Shown one piece after another: positions 28,056-36,740 of a DNA stretch of 64,000 nt. The stretch spans positions 186,001 to 250,000 of the forward strand of contig NZ_JAJOMB010000007.1 of NCBI RefSeq assembly GCF_021129305.1, written 5' to 3'. How positions within the stretch are numbered: the first letter of the stretch is position 1; every line of letters starts with the position of its first letter. The notes under the pieces were generated by a model that was given only the letters and a program-made list of their open reading frames with translations, did no database searches and had not been told where the DNA came from. Both the position numbers and the translations under genes were made by a program. The stretch comes from Kineosporia babensis. GTDB lineage: Bacteria; Actinomycetota; Actinomycetes; Actinomycetales; Kineosporiaceae.

Positions 28056-29006
28056 TCACTTCCCCGAGTACAGCTGCTCGACCACGTCCAGCGTGTGCAT
28101 CGCGGTGGTCGGGCCGCCCTCGAAGGTGAACTTGTCGGTGCGCACGATCCGGTCCTTCTTCACCGCCGGAAGCTCCTGGAACAGCGAGTCCTTCTGCGCC
28201 GCTTCCCATTCCGGGGCGGTGTTGACCGCGACCAGCATGGCGTCGGCGTCCTGGTAGGCCTTCAGCGTCTGCTCCGGGCTGAACTCGACCTCGGTGTCGG
28301 CATCGGCCATGGCGTCGGCGAAGGCCTGCGCGGGGGTGGCGCCGATGTCCCGCAGCACCTGCGACTGCATGCGCTGGGCGCGGATGCCGGTGCCCTCGAC
28401 GTTGTAGACGATCGGGGCGACCTTGGTGGCGGCGATCTCGTCGGCGTACGTCTCCTTGATCTCGGCCACCCGCGCGTCGTAGTCGGCGATCAGCTGCTCG
28501 GCCTTCGCCTCGGTGCCGGTGGCGGCGCCGAGCATGGTCAGGTCGTCCTGCCAGGTCGAGGTGGTCTGCTCGCCCACGGCCACGACCGGGGCGATCGCCT
28601 CCAGCTCGGCCTGGATGCCCTCGACGTCGCTGGCCCGGGTGACGATCAGGTCGGGGTCGGTGGCCGCGATCGCCTCGAGGTTGATCTCGCCCTCGAGGAA
28701 CAGTTCCTTGGCGCCGGAGGCGTCGGTGGCCTCGGCCAGCGGGTTCTGCAGCTCGTACCCGGCCTCCGGGTCGATCTGCGGCATCCCGGTCAGCGGCAGG
28801 CCGAGCGAGAGCACCAGGTCCTGGTCGCGGCGGCCTTCCAGAACCACCACCGAGTCGACGTTCTCGGGCACCTCGACCGGGCCGAGCTCGGTCTGGACCG
28901 TACGGACGGCCCCCTCCTGGGCGGGCTCGGCCTCGGCCGAGGAGGAGCAGGCGGTGAGCAGCAGGGCGAGGGCCGCGGTCAGGCCCAGCGAAGATCGTGC
29001 AGACAT
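28056..29006 (-). CDS. Siderophore-binding lipoprotein, paralogue A
   Basis: 316-residue class III binding protein, first gene of the operon. The ATG at 29006 is chosen because the following residues form a lipoprotein signal peptide with lipobox LTAC, whereas the upstream in-frame ATG at 29027 would place the iron box inside the coding region. It ends in EQLYSGK, matching EQLYGG in paralogue B. The iron box directly abuts the start codon, so the transcript may be leaderless or the operator may overlap the 5' end. Confidence 0.9.
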   Translation of the reverse strand: MSARSSLGLTAALALLLTACSSSAEAEPAQEGAVRTVQTELGPVEVPENVDSVVVLEGRRDQDLVLSLGLPLTGMPQIDPEAGYELQNPLAEATDASGAKELFLEGEINLEAIAATDPDLIVTRASDVEGIQAELEAIAPVVAVGEQTTSTWQDDLTMLGAATGTEAKAEQLIADYDARVAEIKETYADEIAATKVAPIVYNVEGTGIRAQRMQSQVLRDIGATPAQAFADAMADADTEVEFSPEQTLKAYQDADAMLVAVNTAPEWEAAQKDSLFQELPAVKKDRIVRTDKFTFEGGPTTAMHTLDVVEQLYSGK

Positions 29007-29024
29007 GAGGATAGGTTTACCTAA
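29006..29024. promoter_or_regulatory. DtxR/IdeR-type iron box of the siderophore operon
   Basis: About 15 of 19 bases match the consensus TTAGGTTAGGCTAACCTAA (plus strand). The site abuts the start of binding-protein gene A, so an iron-loaded DtxR/IdeR protein would block the promoter, the expected control for siderophore uptake. Confidence 0.7.
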
Positions 29025-29046
29025 CATTGTCTACAGAAGGCAATGT
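29024..29046. promoter_or_regulatory. 23-base palindrome next to the iron box, candidate second operator
   Basis: Ten of 11 base pairs form (one as G-T) around a central A. The centre ATTGTCTACAGA (29026-29037) resembles FCD/GntR operators of the ATTGTATACAAT type, and a GntR/FCD regulator is encoded in the adjacent operon. It lies between the siderophore operon and the divergent isomerase and could control both. Confidence 0.45.
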
Positions 29047-29085
29047 GGTGTTGGCTGAGGCCCCCTACGACCTGAGAGGTCACCC

Positions 29086-29931
29086 TTGAGCTTGCGGATC
29101 GCCTTGGCCACCGGACCGGCACCACTGGAAGACGCTTTCGCCTGGGCTCGCGAACAAGGGCTCAGAGAGCTGGAATTCAGTTGCCAGCATCCGCTCAACC
29201 GGCCTCCCGCCTTCGACCGGGCCCGGATCGACGGCCTGCGCGAACGGGCCGGACGCGATGGCTTCAGGGCCGTTCTGCACACCGACTCGGCGGTGAACGT
29301 CGCCGAGATCACACCCGGCATCCGGGCGGCGGTGGTGACCCATCTGAACGGATATGTCGATCTTGCCGCCGGTCTGGGCTGCCCGGTGGTGATCGTGCAC
29401 GGCGGCTACTGGTTCGGCGACGACCACGCGGCCCGGGTGGAGCAGGCCGCGCACACCCTGGCGCTGGTCGCGGACCACGCCGCCGATCTGGGGATCACTC
29501 TGGCCCTGGAGAACATGAACGTGCTGCCGGCCGAGGCGGAGATCCGCTACCTGGGCTGCACCGCCGAGGAAGTGCTGCAGATCCTGCAGGGTCACCCGGC
29601 CCTGACCGCCTGCGTCGACCTGGGTCATGCGCACCTCCTGCCCGGCGGTGCGCATGACTTCGTCCAGGCGATGGCGGGCCGGATCGGGCACGTCCAGCTC
29701 ACCGACAACGACGGGGTGATCGATCGGCATCTGGCCCTGGGGGCGGGCACGCTGGACGTCGGGGCTGCCCTGAACCAGCTCGAGGCCCTCGGCTACCAGG
29801 GCCAGGTGGCGATCGAACTGGACTCCCGGCAGGACCAGCTCACCAGCCTGAAGTACCTAGCGGCGGCCGGCCAGTTCACTGCGCTCGCGCTGGAAGACCA
29901 GGCGCACCAGGCGTTCGGAGTCGATCGGTGA
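29086..29931 (+). CDS. Xylose isomerase-like TIM-barrel protein
   Basis: 281 residues of the AP-endonuclease-2/sugar-phosphate isomerase fold. Metal-site residues are visible in ALENMNV, ACVDLGHAHL and HVQLTDNDG. The substrate is unknown. The TTG at 29086 is supported by GAGAGGT at correct spacing. It is divergent from the siderophore operon, sharing its control region. The 3' end overlaps the convergent PilZ-like gene by 75 bases, unusually long for two real genes. Confidence 0.8.
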   Translation: MSLRIALATGPAPLEDAFAWAREQGLRELEFSCQHPLNRPPAFDRARIDGLRERAGRDGFRAVLHTDSAVNVAEITPGIRAAVVTHLNGYVDLAAGLGCPVVIVHGGYWFGDDHAARVEQAAHTLALVADHAADLGITLALENMNVLPAEAEIRYLGCTAEEVLQILQGHPALTACVDLGHAHLLPGGAHDFVQAMAGRIGHVQLTDNDGVIDRHLALGAGTLDVGAALNQLEALGYQGQVAIELDSRQDQLTSLKYLAAAGQFTALALEDQAHQAFGVDR

Positions 29932-30561
29932 GATGTCGGTGAACTCGGCCCGGAAGCCTTTCGGGGTCTGCTCGCGCACCACCATCAGGGCGGGCACCAG
30001 ATCACCGTTGGGCAGCGTCATCTCGCCGTAGAGCGGCATGTTCTCGGCCAGCGGCACCGTGTACTCCAGGTCCACGCACACGCCGCCGGCCGAGACCGAC
30101 GTGGTGGCGCCGACCAGGTCCGCCTGAGCGCCCTCGCCCGGTCCCATCGCGGCCAGGTAGCCGGGGCCGTGCCGACGCCGGCCGCGCGGGGTGGCCGCCC
30201 GGGCGTCCAGCACGGCGCCCCGGAACTCCAGCCGTACCGGGCCTCGGACGTTCTCCCGCCGCTGCCCGCTCAGCGCGGCGGGGTGGATCGCCTGGGACGG
30301 GCGGACCTGAGGCGCCCGCAGCATGAAATCGCCCGAGGTCGCGACGATCTCGACCTCCAGCTGCACCGGACCGGCCTCGGTGCTGACGTCGACGGCCACG
30401 GTCCGGCCGGAGAGCCCCGATGCCTGCAGGGCGGCCAGATCGGCGATCACCGGGATCGCCCAGCCGGTTCCGCTGAGCTCCACCGTGCGCAGCGAGCGCA
30501 TCGTCACGGTGACCTCGCCGGAGCCGGCCACCAGCCGGCTGCCGCGGGCGATCGACCTCAT
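29857..30561 (-). CDS. PilZ-like protein, possible c-di-GMP receptor
   Basis: About 234 residues. An N-terminal YcgR-N-like beta domain is followed by RRENVR (RxxxR motif), a short basic insert (ATPRGRRRHG) and SVSAGG, which matches the PilZ (D/N)xSxxG motif except that Ser replaces the first Asp/Asn. Three cyclases occur in this window, so a c-di-GMP receptor role is plausible, but weak binding or loss of it is also possible. ATG 30561 is used; GTG 30573 is an alternative. Confidence 0.6.
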   Translation of the reverse strand: MRSIARGSRLVAGSGEVTVTMRSLRTVELSGTGWAIPVIADLAALQASGLSGRTVAVDVSTEAGPVQLEVEIVATSGDFMLRAPQVRPSQAIHPAALSGQRRENVRGPVRLEFRGAVLDARAATPRGRRRHGPGYLAAMGPGEGAQADLVGATTSVSAGGVCVDLEYTVPLAENMPLYGEMTLPNGDLVPALMVVREQTPKGFRAEFTDISPIDSERLVRLVFQRERSELAGRR

Positions 30562-30702
30562 CCTTACCCCCACCCTTGACCTGCTTTTCCTGGTTCCAGT
30601 GTGCGCAGGTCACGGCCCGTCGACGGAATGCCGGGCGGGCAACCACCCGAACGCAGCAGCCGGTGACGCCGGGTACTGCTGCCGTGGATCCGGGCCTACG
30701 GA

Positions 30703-31341
30703 CTACGCGTCGGCCGGGTCGAGGACCTTGTCGATCAGGTAGACCGTGGCGTTGGCGGTCTTGATCCCCCCGCAGATCACGTGGGCGTTGTTCACCTTGA
30801 TCTCGTTGCCCTTGCCGGTGATGTCGAGCTTCGGGCCGGCCACGCTGTCCCGCCGGCCGAGCACCTTGGCCGGCGCCAGCTCACCGGTCACCACGTGGTA
30901 GTTCAGGGTCGCGGTCAGCGCCTTGGCGTCCTTCTTCAGCTTGTTCAGCCGTTTTCCGGGCACCTGGGCGAAAGCGGTGTCGACCGGGGCGAAAACCGTG
31001 TAACCCTTGCCCTCCAGCGTGCTGACCAGGTTCACCTGCGGGTTCAGCCCGCCGGAGAGCGCCTCGGTCAGCTTCTTCAGCATCGGATTGTTCTGTGCCG
31101 CGGTCGTCACCGGGTCCTTGGCCATCTCCTCCACCGAGCCCTTGCCGGTGGGCACCTGAGCGGCGTAGGCGGCGCAGCCCGGGCCGACCAGGGCGGCCTT
31201 CTCCGCCGAGATCGGGGCGGCCAGGCTGGGGCTGGTGCTGGGCTCGGCCTCGGAGGCGTCGTCGCCGCTGCACGAGGCCAGGGTGAGCGTCATCGTGACA
31301 GCGGCCCCGACGGCGAGCAGGCGGCGGATCGACGTGATCAT
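30703..31341 (-). CDS. Fasciclin (FAS1) domain lipoprotein
   Basis: 212-residue surface lipoprotein. The signal peptide ends at lipobox LASC, then comes an acidic linker and one FAS1 domain ([12 protein letters not shown] and [10 protein letters not shown] are the two conserved FAS1 boxes). In Mycobacterium the SigK/RskA pair controls the fasciclin lipoproteins MPT70/MPT83; the same genes are adjacent here, so this is the probable SigK target. The start has AGAAGG 8 bases upstream. Confidence 0.9.
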   Translation of the reverse strand: MITSIRRLLAVGAAVTMTLTLASCSGDDASEAEPSTSPSLAAPISAEKAALVGPGCAAYAAQVPTGKGSVEEMAKDPVTTAAQNNPMLKKLTEALSGGLNPQVNLVSTLEGKGYTVFAPVDTAFAQVPGKRLNKLKKDAKALTATLNYHVVTGELAPAKVLGRRDSVAGPKLDITGKGNEIKVNNAHVICGGIKTANATVYLIDKVLDPADA

Positions 31342-31445
31342 GGAGCTGGCCTTCTTTCCTGGCAGACACGGATTTTCCGGCTCCAGCCTGCTGCGCCCCG
31401 CCCCGCCCCGGCTCGAGCGAAACGCCCCCTCGCCCGCTCCCCCGA

Positions 31446-32138
31446 TCAGCCGAGCTGCACCAGCGGCTCGGTGGTGGGCTGGTCCGACCCGCCCTCCGGC
31501 TCGATCGTCAGGGCCAGGCTGACGTCCGGCGAAACTCCGGTCATGAACGCCGAACCATCACCGTCGGCCAGCTTCAGCATGCCGCCCGACTGCATGCTCC
31601 CGTCGGCCGCGATCACCCACATCTGATAGCCGTGCCCGTGCGGCGCCGCCGGGATCCCGGCCGCCGAGAGCACCGCGTCGCCCTCCGCCATCACCATCGT
31701 CGCGGTCCCACCGCCGGCCACCGTGTGCCGGGCCTCCACCCGCTCCGGTGAAGTCAGCACCCGCGCCATGCCGTCGGCCAGCTCCTGGGCCTGTTCCGCC
31801 GCCTGATGCTGCTGCCAGGCCACCGTGCCCAGCGCCGCCCCGGCCGTCACCAGCAGCACCGCCGCAGCTCCGGTCAGGGCCCGGCGCCAGGAAGGCCCGC
31901 GCACCGAGCGAGCCGGCCGGGACGGGACCTGCCGGGTGCGGGCCACATCGGCCATCACCCGCTCGCGCAGCGCTCCCGGCGCGGGCTCGGCCACCCGCTC
32001 GGCCAGCGAGGCCGCGGCCTCGGCGAATTCCCGCACCTCGACCGTGCAGGCCGGGCAGTCGTCCAGATGCCGCTCGAACCGGCGGCGTTCCACCTCGTCC
32101 AGGGCGTTCAGCGCATAGGCCGCCGAGAGATCATGCAT
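31446..32138 (-). CDS. rskA: RskA-type anti-sigma factor
   Basis: 230-residue membrane anti-sigma factor. The cytoplasmic zinc-binding anti-sigma domain has H24-x3-C28-x2-C31 (HLDDCPAC), a transmembrane helix spans about residues 87-107, and the outer domain is RskA-type ([12 protein letters not shown]). It should hold SigK until regulated proteolysis. It overlaps sigK by 8 bases. Confidence 0.9.
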   Translation of the reverse strand: MHDLSAAYALNALDEVERRRFERHLDDCPACTVEVREFAEAAASLAERVAEPAPGALRERVMADVARTRQVPSRPARSVRGPSWRRALTGAAAVLLVTAGAALGTVAWQQHQAAEQAQELADGMARVLTSPERVEARHTVAGGGTATMVMAEGDAVLSAAGIPAAPHGHGYQMWVIAADGSMQSGGMLKLADGDGSAFMTGVSPDVSLALTIEPEGGSDQPTTEPLVQLG

Positions 32139-32727
32139 CGGAGCCCACCCCCAGGCAGTCGCGCAGCCGGATCAGCCCGTCGCGCATTCTCGTCTTCACC
32201 GTTCCCAACGGCAGTTTCAGCACGTCGGCAACGTCCGTGTAGCTGCGCCCGCCGTAGTAGGCCAGGGTCACGGTGTCGCGCTGGCGCGGGGTGAGCCCGT
32301 CCAGGCAGTGCCGCACCCGCTCGGCCTCCAGCCGGCGCTCCACCTTCTCGACCACCTCGTCGTACTCCCGCTCGTTGCTGCGCGAGGCCACCGCGTTGTC
32401 GCGGTTGCGCGCGGCCTGGGAGCTGCGCACCCGGTCCACCGCGCGGCGATGGGTCAGGGTGGCGATCCAGGCCCGGGCACTGCCCCGGGCCTCGTCGAAA
32501 CGGGCGGCGCTGCGCCAGACCTCCAGCAGCACCTCCTGGGCCACTTCCTCGGCCTGGTGGGGGTCGCGCAGCACCGACCGGGCCAGGCCGAACACCACGT
32601 CCGCGACCCGGGCGTAGACCAACTCGAACGCCGCCTCGTCACCCCGGCCGACCCGGCCCAGCAGGGCCTCGGTCGTCTCCGCCGGATCGGGCACCACCAC
32701 CGGTGCCGCCTCTCGCCGTCCCACCAT
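32131..32727 (-). CDS. sigK: ECF RNA polymerase sigma factor SigK-type
   Basis: 198-residue ECF sigma factor. Region 2 contains DPHQAEEVAQEVLLEVWRSA and region 4 contains LTPRQRDTVTLAYYGGRSYTDVADVLKLPLGTVKTRM. Pairing with RskA and a fasciclin lipoprotein supports the SigK subgroup. A possible SigK-dependent promoter is at 32757-32783, which would make the operon self-activating. Confidence 0.9.
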   Translation of the reverse strand: MVGRREAAPVVVPDPAETTEALLGRVGRGDEAAFELVYARVADVVFGLARSVLRDPHQAEEVAQEVLLEVWRSAARFDEARGSARAWIATLTHRRAVDRVRSSQAARNRDNAVASRSNEREYDEVVEKVERRLEAERVRHCLDGLTPRQRDTVTLAYYGGRSYTDVADVLKLPLGTVKTRMRDGLIRLRDCLGVGSDA

Positions 32728-32756
32728 GATTCGCCTTCCGTCAGGGTCAGACGCTG

Positions 32757-32783
32757 GTTCGGGGCCGAGCGGTCCGCGGATTG
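32757..32783 (-). promoter_or_regulatory. Possible SigK-type promoter upstream of sigK
   Basis: On the minus strand CAATCC (32778-32783) and CCGAAC (32757-32762) are 15 bases apart, close to the mycobacterial SigK consensus CCATCC / CCGAAT (spacer 16-17). The -10 ends 30 bases before the sigK ATG. By-eye match only. Confidence 0.3.
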
Positions 32784-32787
32784 GTCC

Positions 32788-33822
32788 TCAGAGCCAGTCG
32801 TTGCGCTTGAACAACGCCCACAGTCCCACACTGATCGACGCGATCAGCGCCAGGGCGTAGAGGTAGCCGTACTTCCAGCCCAGTTCCGGCATGTGCTCGA
32901 AGTTCATCCCGTACACCCCGGCGATCGCGGTCGGGGCCAGGCCGATCGCCGCCCAGGCCGAGATCTTGCGCATGTCCTCGTTCTGCCGCATCGCCACGTC
33001 GTTCTGGGTCACCGAGAGCCGGGCCACGTTGGCCTGCAGCACGTCCGAGAGCAGGCTGTCCTGGCGCTCGATCTCGTCGGTCACCCGCATGATGTGGTCG
33101 TGCACGTCGCGGAAGTACTTGCGCGCACCCTTGTCGATCCCGGCCAGCGCCCCGGCCCCGGACATCAGCTTCAGCACCGGCTCGCCCAGCGGCAGCACCG
33201 CCCGGCGGAACTCCAGCACCTCGCGCTTGAGCTTGTAGATCCGCTCGGTGTGGTCGGCCTCGCGCTCGCCGAAGACCTGCTGCTCGATCTCCGCGATGTC
33301 GTCCTCGATCGCGGCCGCCACCAGGGCGTACTCGTCCACGATCAGGTCGGCCACCCGGTGCAGCACGGCGATCGGCCCGCGTTGGCTGGCCTCGAGCTTT
33401 CCGGCGTCCAGCTCCCGGCGCACCCGGGTCAGCACGTCGTTGTCGCCGTGGCGGACCGAGACCAGGAAGTGCTCGCCGACGAACAGCGCGATCTCCTCGA
33501 CCTCGACGATCTCCTCGCGATCGACGTAGCGCACCGGCCGCAGCACCATGAACCAGACGTGCTCGTCCTCGTAGATCTCCAACTTGGGACGCTGTCGGGC
33601 CTTGATCGCGTCCTCCACCGCCAGCGGTGGTAACCGGAACTCCTGGGCCACCTTCAGCACGTCCTCGGCGGTGGGGTTCTGCAGTCCGATCCAGACGAAC
33701 CCGTCGGTGCGCCGCGCCGCCTGGGCGGCCTGCTGCATCGGCAGCCGGGTACTGCTGCGCAGCCCGGTCTCGTACACCGCGCAGTCCCCGATCACAGCCT
33801 CGACATCACGCTCCTGCTCCAC
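32788..33822 (-). CDS. corA: CorA-family magnesium/cobalt transporter
   Basis: 344 residues: a long cytoplasmic alpha/beta and helical domain, then two C-terminal transmembrane helices. The YGMN selectivity motif is in GVYGMNFEHMPEL between them. The GTG at 33822 is chosen because conserved sequence (VIGDCAVYETG) follows and it lies 10 bases after the upstream gene's stop; a longer frame runs through that gene and is a shadow. Confidence 0.9.
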   Translation of the reverse strand: MEQERDVEAVIGDCAVYETGLRSSTRLPMQQAAQAARRTDGFVWIGLQNPTAEDVLKVAQEFRLPPLAVEDAIKARQRPKLEIYEDEHVWFMVLRPVRYVDREEIVEVEEIALFVGEHFLVSVRHGDNDVLTRVRRELDAGKLEASQRGPIAVLHRVADLIVDEYALVAAAIEDDIAEIEQQVFGEREADHTERIYKLKREVLEFRRAVLPLGEPVLKLMSGAGALAGIDKGARKYFRDVHDHIMRVTDEIERQDSLLSDVLQANVARLSVTQNDVAMRQNEDMRKISAWAAIGLAPTAIAGVYGMNFEHMPELGWKYGYLYALALIASISVGLWALFKRNDWL

Positions 33823-33832
33823 CGCCCGAACG

Positions 33833-35329
33833 CTACGGCAGTGCCCAGGTGTGCACCGGCTGATTGGCGTGCATCCCTTGGCAGTACTGCTCCACCATCC
33901 GGCGCAGCGCCTCGGCCCGCTCCATCCCCGAGCGCCCGGCCGTGCCCTGCTCCAGCCGCTCCACCGCCGCAACCTGCCAGGCCGCGCCGTTCAGGCCGGT
34001 CTTCACCCGGTGCTCGACGATGCCCAGGTACTTGTCCACGTCCGCCCCCGGCACCCCGGCCGAGGCCAACCCCTCGGCGGCCATCGGCAGCAGCCGGCGC
34101 AGCACCAGTTCGTCCGCCCCGGTCTGGCCCAGCTGCGGCGAGTACACCGTGGCGTCCAGCCCGTCCCGGGCGCAGGCCAGGAAGTTCTCCTCGGCCGCCG
34201 CGAACGACAGCTTCGACCAGGCCGGGCGGGCATCGTCCATCAGCGAGCGCAGCGCGCCGTGGAAGAACGCCGCGTTGGCCACGGTGTCGACCACGGTGGG
34301 CCCGGCCGGCAGCACCCGGTTCTCCACCCGCAGGTGCGGTTCCCCGTCGGCCACCGCGTAGATCGGCCGGTTCCAGCGGTAGACCGTGCCGTTGTGCAGC
34401 CGCAACTCCTGCAGCGTCGGGGCCCGGCCGGAGTCCAGCACCGCCACCGGGTCCTCGTCGCTGAGCTCCGGCAGCAGGGAGGGGAAGTACCAGCCGTTCT
34501 CGGCGAACAGGTCGAAGATCGAGGAGATCCACTTCTCGCCGAACCAGACCCGGGGCCGCACGCCCTGGTTCTGCAGCTCCTGCGGGCGGGTGTCGGTGGC
34601 CTGCTTGAACAGCTCGATCCGGGTCTCCGCCCAGAGCCGGCGGCCGAAGAAGAACGGTGAGTTGGCACCGACCGCCAGCTGCGGCCCGGCCAGGACCTGC
34701 GCGGCGTTCCAGGCCCGGGCGAAGTCGTCCGGCTGGACCTGCACGTGCAGTTGCACGCTGGTGCAGGCCGACTCGGGGGCCAGCGAGGAGGCGAAGGTGG
34801 ACAGCCGCTCGCCGTGGATGTTGCCGTGGATGTCCAGGTGCAGGTTCTCGCCGCGGGCGGCCAGGATCGAGTCGTTCAGGGCCTTGTACCGGGGCGAGGG
34901 AGTCATCCACTCGGGCTGGTTCAAATGCTCGGGCATCGTGGTCGGCAGGATCCCGACCATCACGATGTGCGCGTCGTGGCGGTTGGCCGCCTGCTCGGCG
35001 TGGTTGAGCACCTCGCGCAGCCGCTGCTCGGTCCCGGCCAGCTCGCTCAGCGGGGAGGGCTCGACGTTCAGCTCGATGTTGTAGGCGCCGAGCTCGGTCT
35101 GGAAGTTCGGGTCGCCGATCCCCTCCAGCACCGCGGCGTTGCGCAGCGTCGGGCGGTGGTCCGGGCCGACGAGGTTCAGCTCCATCTCCAGCCCGGTCAT
35201 CGCCCGCTCGTCGTCGAACGTCCAGGTGGCCAGCAGCCGCTCGAAGACGTTCAGGCACAGGTCGACCTTCTCGCGGTAGCGCTGGCGCTCCTCGGCCGAG
35301 TACCGGCTCGCCGAGATCTCGTCACCCAT
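33833..35329 (-). CDS. GCS2-family glutamate-cysteine ligase-like enzyme
   Basis: 498-residue ATP-dependent carboxylate-amine ligase-like protein of the GCS2 fold. MTGLEMELNLV holds the acidic metal/ATP residues, with FQTELGAYNIELNV and LPAGPTVVDTVANAAFF further on. The actinobacterial members are usually annotated glutamate-cysteine ligase, although these bacteria use mycothiol, so the physiological product is uncertain. The ATG at 35329 begins the conserved MGDEISASRYS N-terminus; upstream residues are unconserved. Confidence 0.8.
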   Translation of the reverse strand: MGDEISASRYSAEERQRYREKVDLCLNVFERLLATWTFDDERAMTGLEMELNLVGPDHRPTLRNAAVLEGIGDPNFQTELGAYNIELNVEPSPLSELAGTEQRLREVLNHAEQAANRHDAHIVMVGILPTTMPEHLNQPEWMTPSPRYKALNDSILAARGENLHLDIHGNIHGERLSTFASSLAPESACTSVQLHVQVQPDDFARAWNAAQVLAGPQLAVGANSPFFFGRRLWAETRIELFKQATDTRPQELQNQGVRPRVWFGEKWISSIFDLFAENGWYFPSLLPELSDEDPVAVLDSGRAPTLQELRLHNGTVYRWNRPIYAVADGEPHLRVENRVLPAGPTVVDTVANAAFFHGALRSLMDDARPAWSKLSFAAAEENFLACARDGLDATVYSPQLGQTGADELVLRRLLPMAAEGLASAGVPGADVDKYLGIVEHRVKTGLNGAAWQVAAVERLEQGTAGRSGMERAEALRRMVEQYCQGMHANQPVHTWALP

Positions 35330-35454
35330 GTCCACGACCAAACCACACCTTCGCGGTGCTGGCGAGAGGAGATGATCTAGGTGTGCGGCGGGCGGAAGAT
35401 CCAGTTTTGCCCCAATTGCGGCGAGCCAATAGTGGTTTTGTCGGTGCAGGTCCC

Positions 35455-35460
35455 TACCGT
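35455..35460 (+). promoter_or_regulatory. -10 element of a probably leaderless sbcD transcript
   Basis: TACCGT lies 8 bases before the sbcD GTG and no ribosome-binding site is visible. Confidence 0.3.
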
Positions 35461-35468
35461 GGTCCCTC

Positions 35469-36740
35469 GTGCGCATCCTTCACAGCTCCGACTGGCACCT
35501 GGGCCGGTCGTTCCACCGGGTGGATCTGCTGTCCGCACAGGCCGCGCACATCGACCATCTGGCCGAGGTGGTGCGGGCCGAGAAGGTCGACGTGGTCCTG
35601 GTCGCCGGGGACATCTACGACCGGGCGCTGCCCGGGGTGGACGCGGTCACCCTGCTGGACGAAGGCCTGCACCGTTTGGTGTCAGCCGGTGCGCAGGTGA
35701 TCGTCTCGAGCGGTAATCACGACTCGGCCCGGCGGCTGGGTTTCAGCTCGCGGCTGCTCGAGGCGGCCGGGCTGCACATCCGCACCGATCCGGCCCGGGT
35801 GGGTGAACCGGTCCTGCTGGAGGACGAGCACGGCCCGGTCGCCTTCTACCCTTTGCCCTACCTCGAACCCGCGCTGGCGGCCGGGGTGCTGGGCGCCGAG
35901 CGCAGTCATGCCGCGGTGCTGCAGGCGGCCATGCAGCAGGTGCGGGCCTCGCTGAAGGGGCTGAAGGGCGCGCGCTCGGTGGTTTCGGCGCATGCTTTCG
36001 TCATGGGCGGCACGGTTTCCGACAGCGAGCGTGAGCTGGCCGTGGGCGGGCTCGGGCAGGTGCCGCTGAGCCTGTTCGAGGGCATCGACTACCTGGCGCT
36101 CGGGCATCTGCACGGGCGCCAGCAGCTCGCCGAGCACGCCCGGTACAGCGGTTCCCCGCTGGCGTTCTCGTTCTCCGAGGCCGATCACCACAAGGGCAGC
36201 TGGCTGGTGTCTTTGACTGAGGACGGGGTGGCCGGTGTGGAGCCAGTAGCGGCGCCGGTCCCGCGGCGGCTGGCTCGCCTGCGGGGGCACCTCTCGGAGT
36301 TGCTCACCGAGCCGCGCTTCGCGCCGCACGAAAGCGCCTGGGCCCAGATCACGCTGACCGATCCGCAGCGCCCGGCCGAGCCGATGGAGCAGCTGCGCAG
36401 GCGTTTTCCGCACCTGCTGGAGCTGCGGCTGGAGCCCGAGCGCACCGGATCCACCGAAGCCGCCGGCTACACCGAGAAGATCGCCGGGCGGCCGGATCTG
36501 GACGTGTGCTGCGGCTTCCTGGAGCACGTGCGTGGCCGCAGCGCCACCCCCGCCGAGACACTGCTGCTGCAGCAGGCTCTGGAGGCGGCGCTGATCGAGG
36601 GCATGGAGGGGGTGGCCTACGACGAGCTGACCGCCCTGACCGCCGAGGCCGAGGTCACCGACGCCGAGCTGCAGAAGCTGCTGTCCGGCCGGAGCCCTCG
36701 TCGGGGCTCTCAGCGGGACTCGCGCGGCCGGAGTGCCTGA
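35469..36740 (+). CDS. sbcD: SbcD exonuclease subunit (Mre11 family)
   Basis: Nuclease subunit of the SbcCD complex, which cleaves hairpins and blocked DNA ends. The 423 residues contain the calcineurin-like phosphoesterase motifs DWHLGR, GDIYDR, SSGNHDSARR and LGHLHGRQ in order, with metal-binding Asp, His and Asn residues intact. The GTG at 35469 gives MRILHSSDWHLG, the family N-terminus. It overlaps sbcC by one base (TGATG). Confidence 0.95.
   Translation: MRILHSSDWHLGRSFHRVDLLSAQAAHIDHLAEVVRAEKVDVVLVAGDIYDRALPGVDAVTLLDEGLHRLVSAGAQVIVSSGNHDSARRLGFSSRLLEAAGLHIRTDPARVGEPVLLEDEHGPVAFYPLPYLEPALAAGVLGAERSHAAVLQAAMQQVRASLKGLKGARSVVSAHAFVMGGTVSDSERELAVGGLGQVPLSLFEGIDYLALGHLHGRQQLAEHARYSGSPLAFSFSEADHHKGSWLVSLTEDGVAGVEPVAAPVPRRLARLRGHLSELLTEPRFAPHESAWAQITLTDPQRPAEPMEQLRRRFPHLLELRLEPERTGSTEAAGYTEKIAGRPDLDVCCGFLEHVRGRSATPAETLLLQQALEAALIEGMEGVAYDELTALTAEAEVTDAELQKLLSGRSPRRGSQRDSRGRSA

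Noticed and set aside
29086-29931. Assignment of the TIM-barrel protein as a siderophore biosynthesis dehydratase (AsbF-like).
   Set aside because: Same fold and similar length, but no distinctive AsbF segments; no catechol biosynthesis genes are nearby.
36506-36739. Upstream extension of sbcC into sbcD.
   Set aside because: Shadow translation; the ATG at 36740 gives the family N-terminus.
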